Shown one piece after another: positions 1 to 8,362 of a stretch of 11,890 bases of DNA (positions are counted from its first letter, which is position 1; each line of letters begins with the position of its first letter). Made by a program: the position numbers and the translations under genes. The notes below the pieces were generated by a model. That model saw nothing but the letters and a program-made list of their open reading frames with translations, was not told where the DNA came from and made no database searches. This stretch comes from an uncultured Asticcacaulis sp. (lineage in GTDB: Bacteria; Pseudomonadota; Alphaproteobacteria; Caulobacterales; Caulobacteraceae), in the NCBI GenBank assembly GCA_946480525.1, contig CAMLLA010000093.1, positions 1 through 11,890 of the forward strand, given 5' to 3'.

Positions 1-2105
1 TGCTGGGCTTCGATGGCGACAAAGCCATTCTGGTCAACATAGTGCCCGGTCTTGCCCACAACCGGCGGCGTTGCGGGTAAGGACACATTGATGCTCGCTG
101 GCGCCTTTGCATCCACCGCAACCTCTTTCAGCTCCGGCATGACGTCTTTGTCCGGCTGCTGCCAGTAGGTATAGCCGATATGCGTCTGCGACATCATATG
201 GTTCCACTTGCCGCCATTCAGCGCATGATATTGCTCAGCAATCTGGCCATCGCGGGCAAAGGCCCAGCGCGCCGCCGTCGCCTCATCATTGGCCGCCGGA
301 TCGTTGATCTCCGCCAGCCGACGATTGCGGGCCACGCGATCATAAAGCTCATAGAGATTGGCATTGGCCTCGATCGGGTGCTGGACCAATTGGAACCAAG
401 CATCCTGGGCGTCGTCAGGCAATTTGGCGCCAATCTCATAGGCGCCCTGCTTGAGGTTGGCATAGCTCTGGGTCATCTTGCGGAAGTCGGTATCCGCCGT
501 GAACAGGTCCGGATTGAGTAATTCGGGCTTGCGACGCGCAGCATACTGGCTTGAACGTGTCAGCAACTGGCCGATGCCCCACGCCTGCTCCGCGCCAAAC
601 TGCTGCCTTGCCCAGTTTTGCGGATAGGCCTTGAGCGCGGCCGGCGTCATGGCGTCGGGGTTCCACGCCATGTCCATGAAGAAGCTCAACGGGAATTCCA
701 TCGGCTTGATGTCGCCGACATTGACGATCCACAGGCGGTCGGCCCCGGCCTCGCGCGCCAGCGCCATCTGCTGCCAAACTTTCTCGATCTGGTTGGTGTT
801 CAGCCATTTGTAATTACGCGGCCCGCCGACATAGTCGAAGTGGTAATAGATGCCGTAGCCGCCCTTGCGTGGCGGCGCCTTCGGATCGGGCAGACGGCGG
901 ATCTGACCCCAGTTGTCGTCGGCAAACAATAACGTCACGTCGTCCGGCACGCGCATGCCATGGTCGTAATAGTCCTGCACCTCCTTGTAGAGCGCCCAGA
1001 CCTGCGGCGTCTGGTCAGCCGGCTTGCCCGTAACATCTTCGATGATCTTGCGCTGGTCGGCGACGATCTGCTCCAGCAGCGCGGTCGCCGTACCCTCGCT
1101 CATCGGCTCGTCGCCATCGCCGCGCATACCGAGCGTAATGATGTTCTCGTGAGTTTTCCCGCGTTCCATGCCGCCGCGCCAGAATGTGCGCAGGTTTTCC
1201 GCATTGGTGCGGTAGTCCCACTTGCCGCCAGTGACGCCGCCTTCGGTGTGGCGATGCCATTCGTCGTGCGCGCGCGTCATCGGCTCGTGGTGCGAGGTGC
1301 CGAGGATGATGCCATATTGGCTTGCAACATTCAGGCTTTCCGGATCGTCGTCGGCGATCGCCTTGCCCCACATGGCCGGCCACAGATAATTGCCCTTCAG
1401 GCGCAGGTTCAGCTCAAACACCTTGGCATAGAGTTTGGAATTGATGCCGCCGAACTTTTCGCGCGCCCAGTTGCCGAAGGCCGGCTCTTCGTCATTGATG
1501 AAGAAGCCGCGATATTTGACCACCGGCTTGTCCGACCGCGTGCCCGGCGTTACCGAGACATCGGCCTGGCGTTTGACCGGCACGTCGGCCCACCAGTACC
1601 AGGGCGATACCCCCATCTTCGCCGAGACATCGTAGACACCAAAGACCACGCCGCGCGGGTCGGAGCCGGCGATAACGAGCGCCCGATCTATGCCCCTGGC
1701 CGGATTTTTGACTACGCTCTGGCTGTAAGCTTCCCATTGACCTGTCAACGCGCTGCTTTTGGCCAAACGGTCGATCAGCGCCGATCGTCCCACCTGACCG
1801 ACGATCACCACATCGCCGCTCACGCCCTCCAGCGAATGGACGACCACTGTCTTTTGCCCCGATACCCGTTCCAGGTCGGCAGCGAAATCACCCGCGACGC
1901 GCAGCACGGGCGCGGCGGCATCCGCATCGACATAGACGGTGGCCGGCTTCCCCGCCGACACAAGACGAAAGGCGCCAGGCACAGCTTCGGCGCAGACCGT
2001 CACCGTGCCGTTGCAGGCGGCGTGGGCCGTGCCTATCCCCAAACCAAGAGTCACGACGACGGCAAGCATCAAACCACGCAGGAGGATTGGCAGGGATCGT
2101 GACAT
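1..2105 (-). CDS. GH115 xylan alpha-1,2-glucuronidase, partial (C-terminus off the left edge)
   Basis: The reverse strand is open without a stop from the ATG at 2105 to the window edge, giving 701 residues. Residues 1-29 form a Sec signal peptide ending THAHA-like before ACNG, so the product is exported. GH115 hallmarks are clear: KYRGFFINDEEPAFGNW (D205, E206, E207), NYLWPAMWGK, GTSHHEPM, MRGDGDEPMSEG (D330, D332, E333), FADDNWGQIRRLP (D396, D397) and YYHFDYVGGPRNYKW. Family members remove 4-O-methyl-D-glucuronic acid from glucuronoxylan, including internal substitutions. They are usually about 800-1000 residues, so the C-terminal helical/sandwich part is missing here. The gene begins 9 nt after the stop of the SGNH esterase gene and is third in a minus-strand operon with a GH3 gene. 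The sequence before the start (TGAAAGACCGAC) is a weak ribosome site, suggesting translational coupling. Family assignment is firm; which acidic residues are catalytic is not settled from sequence alone. Confidence 0.93.
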   Translation of the reverse strand, partial: MSRSLPILLRGLMLAVVVTLGLGIGTAHAACNGTVTVCAEAVPGAFRLVSAGKPATVYVDADAAAPVLRVAGDFAADLERVSGQKTVVVHSLEGVSGDVVIVGQVGRSALIDRLAKSSALTGQWEAYSQSVVKNPARGIDRALVIAGSDPRGVVFGVYDVSAKMGVSPWYWWADVPVKRQADVSVTPGTRSDKPVVKYRGFFINDEEPAFGNWAREKFGGINSKLYAKVFELNLRLKGNYLWPAMWGKAIADDDPESLNVASQYGIILGTSHHEPMTRAHDEWHRHTEGGVTGGKWDYRTNAENLRTFWRGGMERGKTHENIITLGMRGDGDEPMSEGTATALLEQIVADQRKIIEDVTGKPADQTPQVWALYKEVQDYYDHGMRVPDDVTLLFADDNWGQIRRLPDPKAPPRKGGYGIYYHFDYVGGPRNYKWLNTNQIEKVWQQMALAREAGADRLWIVNVGDIKPMEFPLSFFMDMAWNPDAMTPAALKAYPQNWARQQFGAEQAWGIGQLLTRSSQYAARRKPELLNPDLFTADTDFRKMTQSYANLKQGAYEIGAKLPDDAQDAWFQLVQHPIEANANLYELYDRVARNRRLAEINDPAANDEATAARWAFARDGQIAEQYHALNGGKWNHMMSQTHIGYTYWQQPDKDVMPELKEVAVDAKAPASINVSLPATPPVVGKTGHYVDQNGFVAIEAQ

Positions 2106-2114
2106 GTCGGTCTT

Positions 2115-2939
2115 TCAGGTTTTAAGGGCCGCCTCGATCGCGGCAAGGGCAATCGGCGACATCAGGGCATAGCCGGCGGCGTTGGGGTGGACGCTGTCGC
2201 TGCCGAGTTGCGGCTTCAGGGCACCGTCCGGCATGGCCAGGGCCGGCCAGTAGTCGGCATAGACAAAACCGTTGGCCTGACAGTGTTTTTGAATCCAGAC
2301 GTTCAGTGCCCTGATCAGGGCCACCTGATTGCCTCGTGCCGGCTTCCAGGCAAAGCTGGTCGCCGGCGGCACCGAGCCCATCACGACGTGAATGCCATTG
2401 GCCTTCGCCATGGCGCCCATGGCCGACAGGTTGCGGGCGGTCTGTTCCGCGTCATAAGGATCGCGGTTTTCGGCAACGTCGTTGGTCCCGCCAAGGATAT
2501 GGACGACGCGCGGCCTGAGATCGACAACCTCAGCTTCGAACCGCACCACCATCTGCGCCGTGACCTGGCCGCTGATCCCGCGCCCGACAAAGCCATGGCC
2601 GTCAAAAAAGGCCTGAGCGTTGCGGGGCCAGGCATCGGTAATCGAGTCGCCCATGAACACGGCACGGCGCGCGGACGCCGGCAGGGCCTTCACCCGCACG
2701 TTGTCCTTACGGTAGCGCAGCAGATTGGCCCAGTCCTCGCCGACCGGCTCAAGGCCCAGCGCTTTATCGCTGGCGCGGGTGAGCGCGGCCTTGATGGCTT
2801 CAAGGTCCATATCCTTGCCCTCGATCGCGGGTAGCTTCGGTACCGGCGGCAGGCTCTGCGCCGCCGCCATCCTCGCCGCACCCAAGCCCGCCACACCCGT
2901 CAGCGCCGCTGCGAGCAGGTTCCTCCGTTCCTTGTCCAT
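2115..2939 (-). CDS. Secreted SGNH/GDSL-family hydrolase, probable xylan O-acetyl esterase
   Basis: This is a 274-residue protein with all four SGNH blocks: GDSIT with nucleophile S99, GRGISGQ with oxyanion G124, GGTND with N153, and DSVHPNAAGY with D248 and H251. The N-terminus has a positive patch and hydrophobic stretch ending MAAAQ (about residue 28). ERRNLLAAAL is weakly twin-arginine-like, so export by Tat or Sec is likely. The ATG at 2939 is supported by GGAGGGG upstream. It lies 13 nt after the GH3 stop and 9 nt before GH115, so the three genes should be co-transcribed. SGNH enzymes act on many esters; sitting between a GH3 glycosidase and a xylan alpha-glucuronidase makes deacetylation of acetylxylan or its oligosaccharides the most likely role. 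That substrate is inferred from context. Other carbohydrate acyl esters or a general arylesterase activity remain possible. Confidence 0.88.
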   Translation of the reverse strand: MDKERRNLLAAALTGVAGLGAARMAAAQSLPPVPKLPAIEGKDMDLEAIKAALTRASDKALGLEPVGEDWANLLRYRKDNVRVKALPASARRAVFMGDSITDAWPRNAQAFFDGHGFVGRGISGQVTAQMVVRFEAEVVDLRPRVVHILGGTNDVAENRDPYDAEQTARNLSAMGAMAKANGIHVVMGSVPPATSFAWKPARGNQVALIRALNVWIQKHCQANGFVYADYWPALAMPDGALKPQLGSDSVHPNAAGYALMSPIALAAIEAALKT

Positions 2940-2952
2940 GATACCCCTCCGG

Positions 2953-5361
2953 TCAGGCGACCGTCAGGGTCGCCGTCTTCAGGTCCACGCTATTCGGTCC
3001 GACCGAGATCGTAAAGGTGCCCGGCTCGACGACACGCTGCATGTCGGTATTGTAGAATTGCAGGTCCGCCGGCTTTACGGTGAAGGACACGGTCTGCTTC
3101 TGCCCGGGCGCGAGCGTGATGCGCTTGAAGCCCTTCAGTTCCTTGACCGGGCGGGTGACCGAGGAGATGTCGTCGCGGATGTAGAGCTGCACGACCTCGT
3201 CCCCCTTGACCTTGCCGGTATTGGTGACCTCAACCGAAACGGTCACGCTGTCGCCCGTCCCGATGGTGGCAGCGCTGAGCACCGGCGCAGAAATATCGAA
3301 GGTCGTATAGCTGAGGCCATAGCCGAACGGAAAGAGCGGCTTGGTTTCACCCGCCAGGTAACCACGGCGGGCGGTCGGCTTATGGTTATAATAGACCGGA
3401 AGCTGGCCGACGCCGCGCGCCACCGTAACCGGCAGCTTGCCGCCCGGATTGGCGCGGCCGAACAGGATATCGGCGGCCGCCCAGCCGGTTTCCTGGCCGA
3501 GATACCAGCCTTCGATCAGTGCGTCGGCGCGTTCGTTGAGCAGGTTGACCGAGAGCGGACGGCCATTGAGCAGGAAGACGACCGTAGGCTTTTTCAGGTC
3601 GAAGATGGCGCGGGCCAGGTCGTTCTGCTGGCCCATCAGGTCCAGAGAGTCGCGGTCACCCAGGTGGTTGTCGGCCCAGGCTTCGCGCGAGGTCATTTCG
3701 TTGTCGCCCAGCACCATGATGATGGTGTCGGCCGACTTCGCCGCCTCGACCGCGTCGGCGATCAGCTTGCGATTGACTTCTTCGGGCGTGAAATTGACCT
3801 GGTCCTGGCCCCAGATGCGCTGTTCGGTAATGCGCACGGCTTCGGAGTAGCTAACAGAGAAGCCTTGCTTCTTGCCTTCGGCCTCGACGCCTTCAAGAAT
3901 CGAAACCACCTTGCGCGGAATGTCCGAATAGCCGCCGATCGGGGTGTCCTTGGCGTGCGTCCCAAGCACCAGCACCTTGCCCACCTTTTTGCCGTCGAGT
4001 GGCAGGAGGCCATTGTTCTTGAGCAGGACAACCGACTTCTGCGCCGCTTCACGGGCAAGCGCAATCGCATCCGGCGTCGCGGTCAACGCGCCCGCCTTCT
4101 TGGCATCGACATACGGCGCTTCGAACAGGCCGCCCTGGACCTTGAGCGTCAGGATGCGGTGGACGACGGCATCGAGTTCCGCTTCGCTGACGCGCCCGGC
4201 CTTGACCAGATCGACCAGCTTGGGGAAGCCGGCGCCATCCGGGGTCTCGATGTCGACGCCGGCCTTGATGGCGCGGTAGCCGGCCTCGGTGACATCGGCG
4301 ACGAGTTTGTGACGCGAGATCATTTCATTGATGGCGAAATAGTCGGAGACCGTCACGCCCTTGAAGCCCCACTCACCGCGCAGGATGGTGGTCAGCAGCC
4401 ACCTGTTGGCGTGCGACGGGACGCCGTCGATTTCGTTGTAGGACGGCATGACCGCCCCGATATTGGTTTCCTTGACGATCTTTTCGAACGGCGGGAAGAA
4501 GTCTTCGCGCAATATCCGTTCGGAGACCTGCGCCGGACCGATATTGGTGCCGTTCTGCGGCTCGCCGTGACCGGTCATGTGCTTGAGCGTGGCAAAGACC
4601 TTGTCCTTGCCCAGCGGCAGGCTGTCGCCCTGGAAGCCGAGCACGGCCGCCTTGCCCATTACACCGCACAGGTGCGGATCCTCGCCATAGGTTTCTTCGA
4701 TACGTCCCCAGCGCGGATCACGCGCCACGTCGACGACCGGCGCCAAGGCCAGGTTTGCGCCGCGCGCGCGCATTTCACGGGCGCAGACGCTGAAGATTTT
4801 CTGGGCCATGTCCGGATCGAACGAGGACGCCAGGGCAATGGCCTGCGGGAACGAGGTCGATTCGCGCGCGACATAGCCGTGCAGGCTCTCTTCGTGCATG
4901 AACATCGGAATGCCGAGGCGGGTCTTTTCAACAGCCCACTTCTGCGCGGCGTTGACATAGGTGGCGGTATCTTCCGGACCGCGGTTGGCGACCGCGCCGT
5001 TATCCCCTGCCCCCGTGGCGACGTTGACGCCGACACGGTCGGACGGACGGGCGATCATGCCCAGGCCATTTGGATAGACGGTGGACGCCTTGGCCGGATC
5101 GAAGTCCCCCTTGGCCGTCTGGATGTCGCCCTTCTTCTGCCAGACGCACAGCATCTGGGCGACCTTTTCCTCCAGCGTCATGCGCTTGAGCAGGTCGTCG
5201 ACACGAGCATCGACTGGGGCCGAAGCGTCCTTGTAAAGCGGCTTTTCCCCCGCGGCCTTCTTTGATGCTGCGCCGGCAGCCGTAGCGGCGCCGATGGCCA
5301 TTGCAAAAGCGCTGACGCCGGCGGCAAACGCACGGCGCGTTGGATTGAATGGTGCGGTCAT
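2953..5361 (-). CDS. GH3 family beta-xylosidase/beta-glucosidase, secreted
   Basis: This 802-residue protein has the full three-domain GH3 architecture. The TIM-barrel domain (about 50-370) contains DPRWGRIEETYGEDPHL, KHMTGHGEPQNG and the nucleophile motif GVTVSDYFAI with D340. The alpha/beta sandwich (about 410-650) carries GDNEMTSREAW, where E560 (or E555) is the probable acid/base. A C-terminal fibronectin-III-like domain (about 700-775) contains VEVTNTG and ELKGFKRI. GH3 enzymes release single sugars from the non-reducing ends of oligosaccharides; beside GH115 and GH10 genes, beta-xylosidase is most likely, though beta-glucosidase cannot be excluded. The N-terminus (PTRRAFAAG followed by a hydrophobic stretch) looks like a Tat signal, so it probably acts in the periplasm. 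The ATG at 5361 follows AGGGGAGG. It leads an operon with the esterase and GH115 genes and is divergent from GH10 across a 168-nt region with an operator-like palindrome. Confidence 0.95.
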   Translation of the reverse strand: MTAPFNPTRRAFAAGVSAFAMAIGAATAAGAASKKAAGEKPLYKDASAPVDARVDDLLKRMTLEEKVAQMLCVWQKKGDIQTAKGDFDPAKASTVYPNGLGMIARPSDRVGVNVATGAGDNGAVANRGPEDTATYVNAAQKWAVEKTRLGIPMFMHEESLHGYVARESTSFPQAIALASSFDPDMAQKIFSVCAREMRARGANLALAPVVDVARDPRWGRIEETYGEDPHLCGVMGKAAVLGFQGDSLPLGKDKVFATLKHMTGHGEPQNGTNIGPAQVSERILREDFFPPFEKIVKETNIGAVMPSYNEIDGVPSHANRWLLTTILRGEWGFKGVTVSDYFAINEMISRHKLVADVTEAGYRAIKAGVDIETPDGAGFPKLVDLVKAGRVSEAELDAVVHRILTLKVQGGLFEAPYVDAKKAGALTATPDAIALAREAAQKSVVLLKNNGLLPLDGKKVGKVLVLGTHAKDTPIGGYSDIPRKVVSILEGVEAEGKKQGFSVSYSEAVRITEQRIWGQDQVNFTPEEVNRKLIADAVEAAKSADTIIMVLGDNEMTSREAWADNHLGDRDSLDLMGQQNDLARAIFDLKKPTVVFLLNGRPLSVNLLNERADALIEGWYLGQETGWAAADILFGRANPGGKLPVTVARGVGQLPVYYNHKPTARRGYLAGETKPLFPFGYGLSYTTFDISAPVLSAATIGTGDSVTVSVEVTNTGKVKGDEVVQLYIRDDISSVTRPVKELKGFKRITLAPGQKQTVSFTVKPADLQFYNTDMQRVVEPGTFTISVGPNSVDLKTATLTVA

Positions 5362-5463
5362 AATGCCTCCCCTATTTGTTTATTTCGGTGATCCTCGCAC
5401 GGGATCTTGCCGGGGTGTAAAACAGAATTACGTGATATTGGTCTGACGTCTATTCCCGGTATG

Positions 5464-5503
5464 TTGACGACAGCCCGCTATGATGCAACTGTTAGCGCTA
5501 ACA
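5464..5503 (+). promoter_or_regulatory. Candidate promoter elements for the GH10 operon, overlapping the operator
   Basis: Upstream of the GH10 start are TTGACG (5464-5469), which resembles a -35 box, and TATGAT (5479-5484), which resembles a -10 box. The two are too close together (9 nt) to belong to one standard promoter, so at least one is a chance match. If TATGAT is the real -10, transcription would start near 5491, inside the palindrome at 5489-5504. That is the expected arrangement for repression. This is a tentative call. Confidence 0.3.
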
Positions 5504-5504
5504 G
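5489..5504. promoter_or_regulatory. Perfect 16-bp palindromic operator, LacI-family style
   Basis: CTGTTAGCGCTAACAG is its own reverse complement over all 16 bases and has the central CG step typical of LacI/GalR-family operators. It lies 25 nt before the GH10 ATG and about 128 nt before the GH3 ATG on the other strand. A repressor bound here could control GH10 directly and perhaps both divergent operons. A close copy occurs at 11153-11166 upstream of the GH74-like gene. A Caulobacter XylR-like sugar-responsive repressor is the natural candidate, but no such gene lies in the window. Confidence 0.75.
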
Positions 5505-5529
5505 AAAAAAACGCAACAGGGAAATACCG

Positions 5530-6648
5530 ATGATCCAAGCCCCCCACTCCTTCACCCGCCGCACGACGCTGGGCCTGCTTGGCGCCGCTGCCGTCGCCGT
5601 TCCCTCGATGGGTCAGGCACGTGCGGCCGACGGCTCACTGGGTGCGCTCGCCAGGGCAAAAGGCATCCGATTCGGTACCGCCGTGGGTTTCGGCGCGCTG
5701 AACGACCCAAAGGTGCAGGAACTGATCGCGCGCGAATGCGATATCATGGTTCCGGAAAACGAACTGAAGATGTACGTCACGCATAACAGGAATGCGACGG
5801 ACTACAATTTCGCCCCGGCGGATCGCATCCACGACTTCGCCAAGTCGCACGACATAGCCATGCGCGGTCACACCATCTTCTGGGCGCGTGACGAATACAC
5901 GCCGCAGTGGCTGAAGTCCTACGATTTCGGCCCAAATCCAAAGGCCGCCGCCGAAAAGATGCTGCGCGAATATGTGGCGAAGATCGCCGACCACTATGGC
6001 GATGCGCTGGTGTCCTGGGACGTCGTCAACGAGACGGTCGATCCGGACACGGGTGAAGTGCGCAGCAATGTCTTCTCGCGCATCCTGGGGATGGATGCCC
6101 TGCGCATTGCCTTTGAGGTCGCGCGCGAACGCCTGCCCAAGACGCAGCTCGTCTACAACGACTATATGGGCTGGGAAAAAGGCGGCGAAAAGCACCGCCA
6201 GGGCGTGCTCAGGCTTATGCGCTGGTTCCACGACAACAAGGTCCATGTCGATGCGCTGGGCGTGCAAGGGCATATCGGCACCGATCATGACCTGACGCTG
6301 GGCCAGTCGGCCGAATGGCGCGCCTTCCTCGATGGCGTCACCGGCCTGGGCTACGACCTGCTGATCACCGAATTCGACGTCAACGACCGCTACCTGCCGG
6401 CCGATATCGCGACACGCGACACCATGGCCGCGAAGGTGGCGCGTGAGTACCTGGATGTGACACTCGGCTATAAACAGCTGAAGGACGTGCTGATCTGGAC
6501 GATCACCGACAAATATTCCTGGCTGCAGGGCTTCTCCCCGCGCGCCGACAAGCTGCCGCTGCGTCCCACCCCTTTCGATGCCGACGGTAAGCCCAAGCCG
6601 ATTTATGACGCCATCGCGGCAGCCTTCAAAGCCGCTTCGCCGAGGTAA
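5530..6648 (+). CDS. GH10 endo-1,4-beta-xylanase, single-domain, Tat-type signal
   Basis: This 372-residue protein is a single GH10 barrel with no attached binding module. The acid/base is E168 in SWDVVNET and the nucleophile is E281 in LLITEFDVND. Other GH10 marks are VPENELKM, RGHTIFWARDEYTPQWL, VYNDY, LGVQGHI and VLIWTITDKYSWL near the end. It hydrolyses internal beta-1,4 bonds of xylan. The N-terminus contains FTRRTTLGLLG followed by a hydrophobic segment and ARAAD, a good Tat-type signal with cleavage near residue 33. I chose the ATG at 5530 because AGGGAAA lies just upstream and the signal peptide starts there. The frame is open back to a TTG at 5407, but that would run translation across the operator palindrome and bury the signal peptide. 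Only 6 nt separate its stop from the GH43 start, so the two are co-transcribed. Confidence 0.97.
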   Translation: MIQAPHSFTRRTTLGLLGAAAVAVPSMGQARAADGSLGALARAKGIRFGTAVGFGALNDPKVQELIARECDIMVPENELKMYVTHNRNATDYNFAPADRIHDFAKSHDIAMRGHTIFWARDEYTPQWLKSYDFGPNPKAAAEKMLREYVAKIADHYGDALVSWDVVNETVDPDTGEVRSNVFSRILGMDALRIAFEVARERLPKTQLVYNDYMGWEKGGEKHRQGVLRLMRWFHDNKVHVDALGVQGHIGTDHDLTLGQSAEWRAFLDGVTGLGYDLLITEFDVNDRYLPADIATRDTMAAKVAREYLDVTLGYKQLKDVLIWTITDKYSWLQGFSPRADKLPLRPTPFDADGKPKPIYDAIAAAFKAASPR

Positions 6649-6654
6649 CCGACC

Positions 6655-8304
6655 ATGAAATATGCTCTTGCCGCCGCCGGCCTGCTCGTGGCCTCCCCTG
6701 CCCTCGCCGCCTCCGCGGGGCAGGCGGTATTCAGCGATATCCGCTATGAAAGCCAAAGCCGTATCGACGGCAAGGCCTTCGATGCGGCGAAGTCGTACGA
6801 GAACCCGATCCTGCCGGGCTACTATCCCGACCCGTCGATCGAGCGCGTCGGCAACGACTACTACATGGTCAATTCGACCTTCGCCTACTATCCCGGCATC
6901 CCGGTGTGGCATTCGACCGACCTGGTCAACTGGACGCAGATCGGCAATGCCATAGACCGGCCAGGGCAGCTCGACTTTTCAGGACTGGCGACGTCGCGCG
7001 GCGTATTCGCTCCGGCCATAAGCCATCACGACGGCACCTTCTACATCGTCAATACCTGCGTTGACTGCAAGGGCCAGTTCGTCATCACAGCCAAGGATCC
7101 CAAAGGGCCGTGGTCCGACCCGGTCTGGCTGCCGTTCGGCGGCATCGACCCGTCGATCTTCTGGGACGACGACGGCAAGGCCTATATCGCCTGGAACGAC
7201 AGCCCCGAAGGCGAGCCTCTTTACCAGGGTCACCGCGCCATCTGGCTTCAACAGTTCGATCCGAAGACCCTGACCATGACCGGGGCAAAAAAGCTGGTCG
7301 TCAATGGCGGCGTCGACATCTCGAAAAAGCCCGTATGGATCGAAGGTCCGCACGTCTACAAGGTCGACGGCTGGTACTACCTGATGGCGGCCGAAGGCGG
7401 CACCGAGGTGAACCATTCTCAGGTTATCTTCCGCTCCAGGTCCGTCTGGGGACCTTATGAGCCGTGGCAAGGCAACCCCATTCTGACGCAACGCGATCTC
7501 GATCCGAACCGTCCTTCACCGGTCACGTCGTCCGGCCACGCCGACCTGGTGCAGACGCGGTCCGGCGACTGGTATTCCGTCTTCCTGGCGGCGCAACCCT
7601 ATCAGGGCGACCTCTACAACACCGGGCGTCAGACCTTCCTCCTGCCGGTCAAATGGGTAGCCGGAGGTGACGCCAAATGGCCGGTCATTCTCGACCACGG
7701 CAAGGCCATTCCCACCGTTGTCGATCTGCCCAAGGGCGCGACCAAGGGGCATCGCAACTCGGTCAGCACCACCGGCTACAACCCACTCACCTGGTTGCAG
7801 GTCCGGACGCCGAAAACGGCGTTTGTGACCAGCGGCGACAATGGCAAGACGGTGACGCTCAAGGCGCTTCCCGAAGCGTTCGGCGACGTCAAATCGGCTC
7901 CGGCCTTTACGGGTCACCGCCAGCAGCACATGGACGCGGCCTTCTCAACCCAGGTCGACTTCACGCCTGTCAGGGAGGGCGACCGCGCCGGTATCCTGGC
8001 GCTTCAGAACGACGACTATTACCTGTTCTTCGGCTACGCCCGGCGCGACGGAAAAGACGTGCTGGAAGTGACGCGTCGCGCGGGCAAGGACCAGCCTCGC
8101 GATGGCGTACAGATCGCCTCCATTCCGTCCCCCGGCGCCAATCTGGATCTGACGGTCAGGGTAACGGGCGGCAAGGCAAGTTTCAGCTACGGTAACGGGC
8201 TAATTGTCGCCAAGGATGTCGATGTGACCAATTTGTCAACGCGCACCGCCGGCGGCTTTGTCGGCGCGGTGATCGGCCTCTATGCCTATGGCCAAAATCC
8301 GTAA
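6655..8304 (+). CDS. GH43 beta-xylosidase/alpha-L-arabinofuranosidase with C-terminal beta-sandwich domain
   Basis: This 549-residue protein starts with a Sec signal peptide (cleavage after SPALA, about residue 18). The five-bladed GH43 propeller follows (about 48-345), with base D59 in GYYPDPSI, D165 in GGIDPSIFWDDDG as pKa modulator, and acid E230 in WIEGPHVYK. The region from about 370 to the end matches the GH43-associated C2 sandwich: HRQQHMDAAF, AGILALQNDDYYLFFGY and GAVIGLYAYG. Enzymes of this layout remove xylose or arabinofuranose from xylan oligosaccharides, and many do both; the sequence does not decide between them. The ATG at 6655 lies 6 nt after the GH10 stop, and its ribosome site (GAGG) sits within the last GH10 codons, so translation is probably coupled. 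The signal peptide places it outside the cytoplasm, whereas some GH43 xylosidases are intracellular. Confidence 0.95.
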   Translation: MKYALAAAGLLVASPALAASAGQAVFSDIRYESQSRIDGKAFDAAKSYENPILPGYYPDPSIERVGNDYYMVNSTFAYYPGIPVWHSTDLVNWTQIGNAIDRPGQLDFSGLATSRGVFAPAISHHDGTFYIVNTCVDCKGQFVITAKDPKGPWSDPVWLPFGGIDPSIFWDDDGKAYIAWNDSPEGEPLYQGHRAIWLQQFDPKTLTMTGAKKLVVNGGVDISKKPVWIEGPHVYKVDGWYYLMAAEGGTEVNHSQVIFRSRSVWGPYEPWQGNPILTQRDLDPNRPSPVTSSGHADLVQTRSGDWYSVFLAAQPYQGDLYNTGRQTFLLPVKWVAGGDAKWPVILDHGKAIPTVVDLPKGATKGHRNSVSTTGYNPLTWLQVRTPKTAFVTSGDNGKTVTLKALPEAFGDVKSAPAFTGHRQQHMDAAFSTQVDFTPVREGDRAGILALQNDDYYLFFGYARRDGKDVLEVTRRAGKDQPRDGVQIASIPSPGANLDLTVRVTGGKASFSYGNGLIVAKDVDVTNLSTRTAGGFVGAVIGLYAYGQNP

Positions 8305-8362
8305 CCGGGTGTAGCTTTTCTCTTCAACGAAAAAAGTTTGCGTAAAAACCTGGAGGGAAAAC

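Noticed and set aside
960..2102. 380-codon plus-strand open frame opposite the GH115 gene
   Set aside because: The reverse strand encodes a clear GH115 protein over the same bases; this frame has no motif, signal or ribosome site that would support it.
2725..5265. 846-codon open frame on the plus strand opposite the GH3 gene
   Set aside because: It is antisense to a textbook GH3 protein, has no recognisable domain and an Arg/Asp/Val-rich composition typical of the reverse frame of GC-rich genes.
5407..5529. TTG-initiated upstream extension of GH10 (41 extra residues)
   Set aside because: It would translate through the operator palindrome and place the Tat signal internally, while the ATG at 5530 has a good ribosome site and a signal peptide directly at the start.
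5635..6912. 425-codon minus-strand open frame across GH10 and the start of GH43
   Set aside because: It is the antisense shadow of two well-supported enzymes and spans their junction, with no domain recognised.
8305..8362. Possible attenuator (CTTTT...AAAAAG) between the GH43 and CBM-like genes
   Set aside because: The pairing is short, AT-only and weak, and no T-tract follows; a strong ribosome site explains the end of this spacer.
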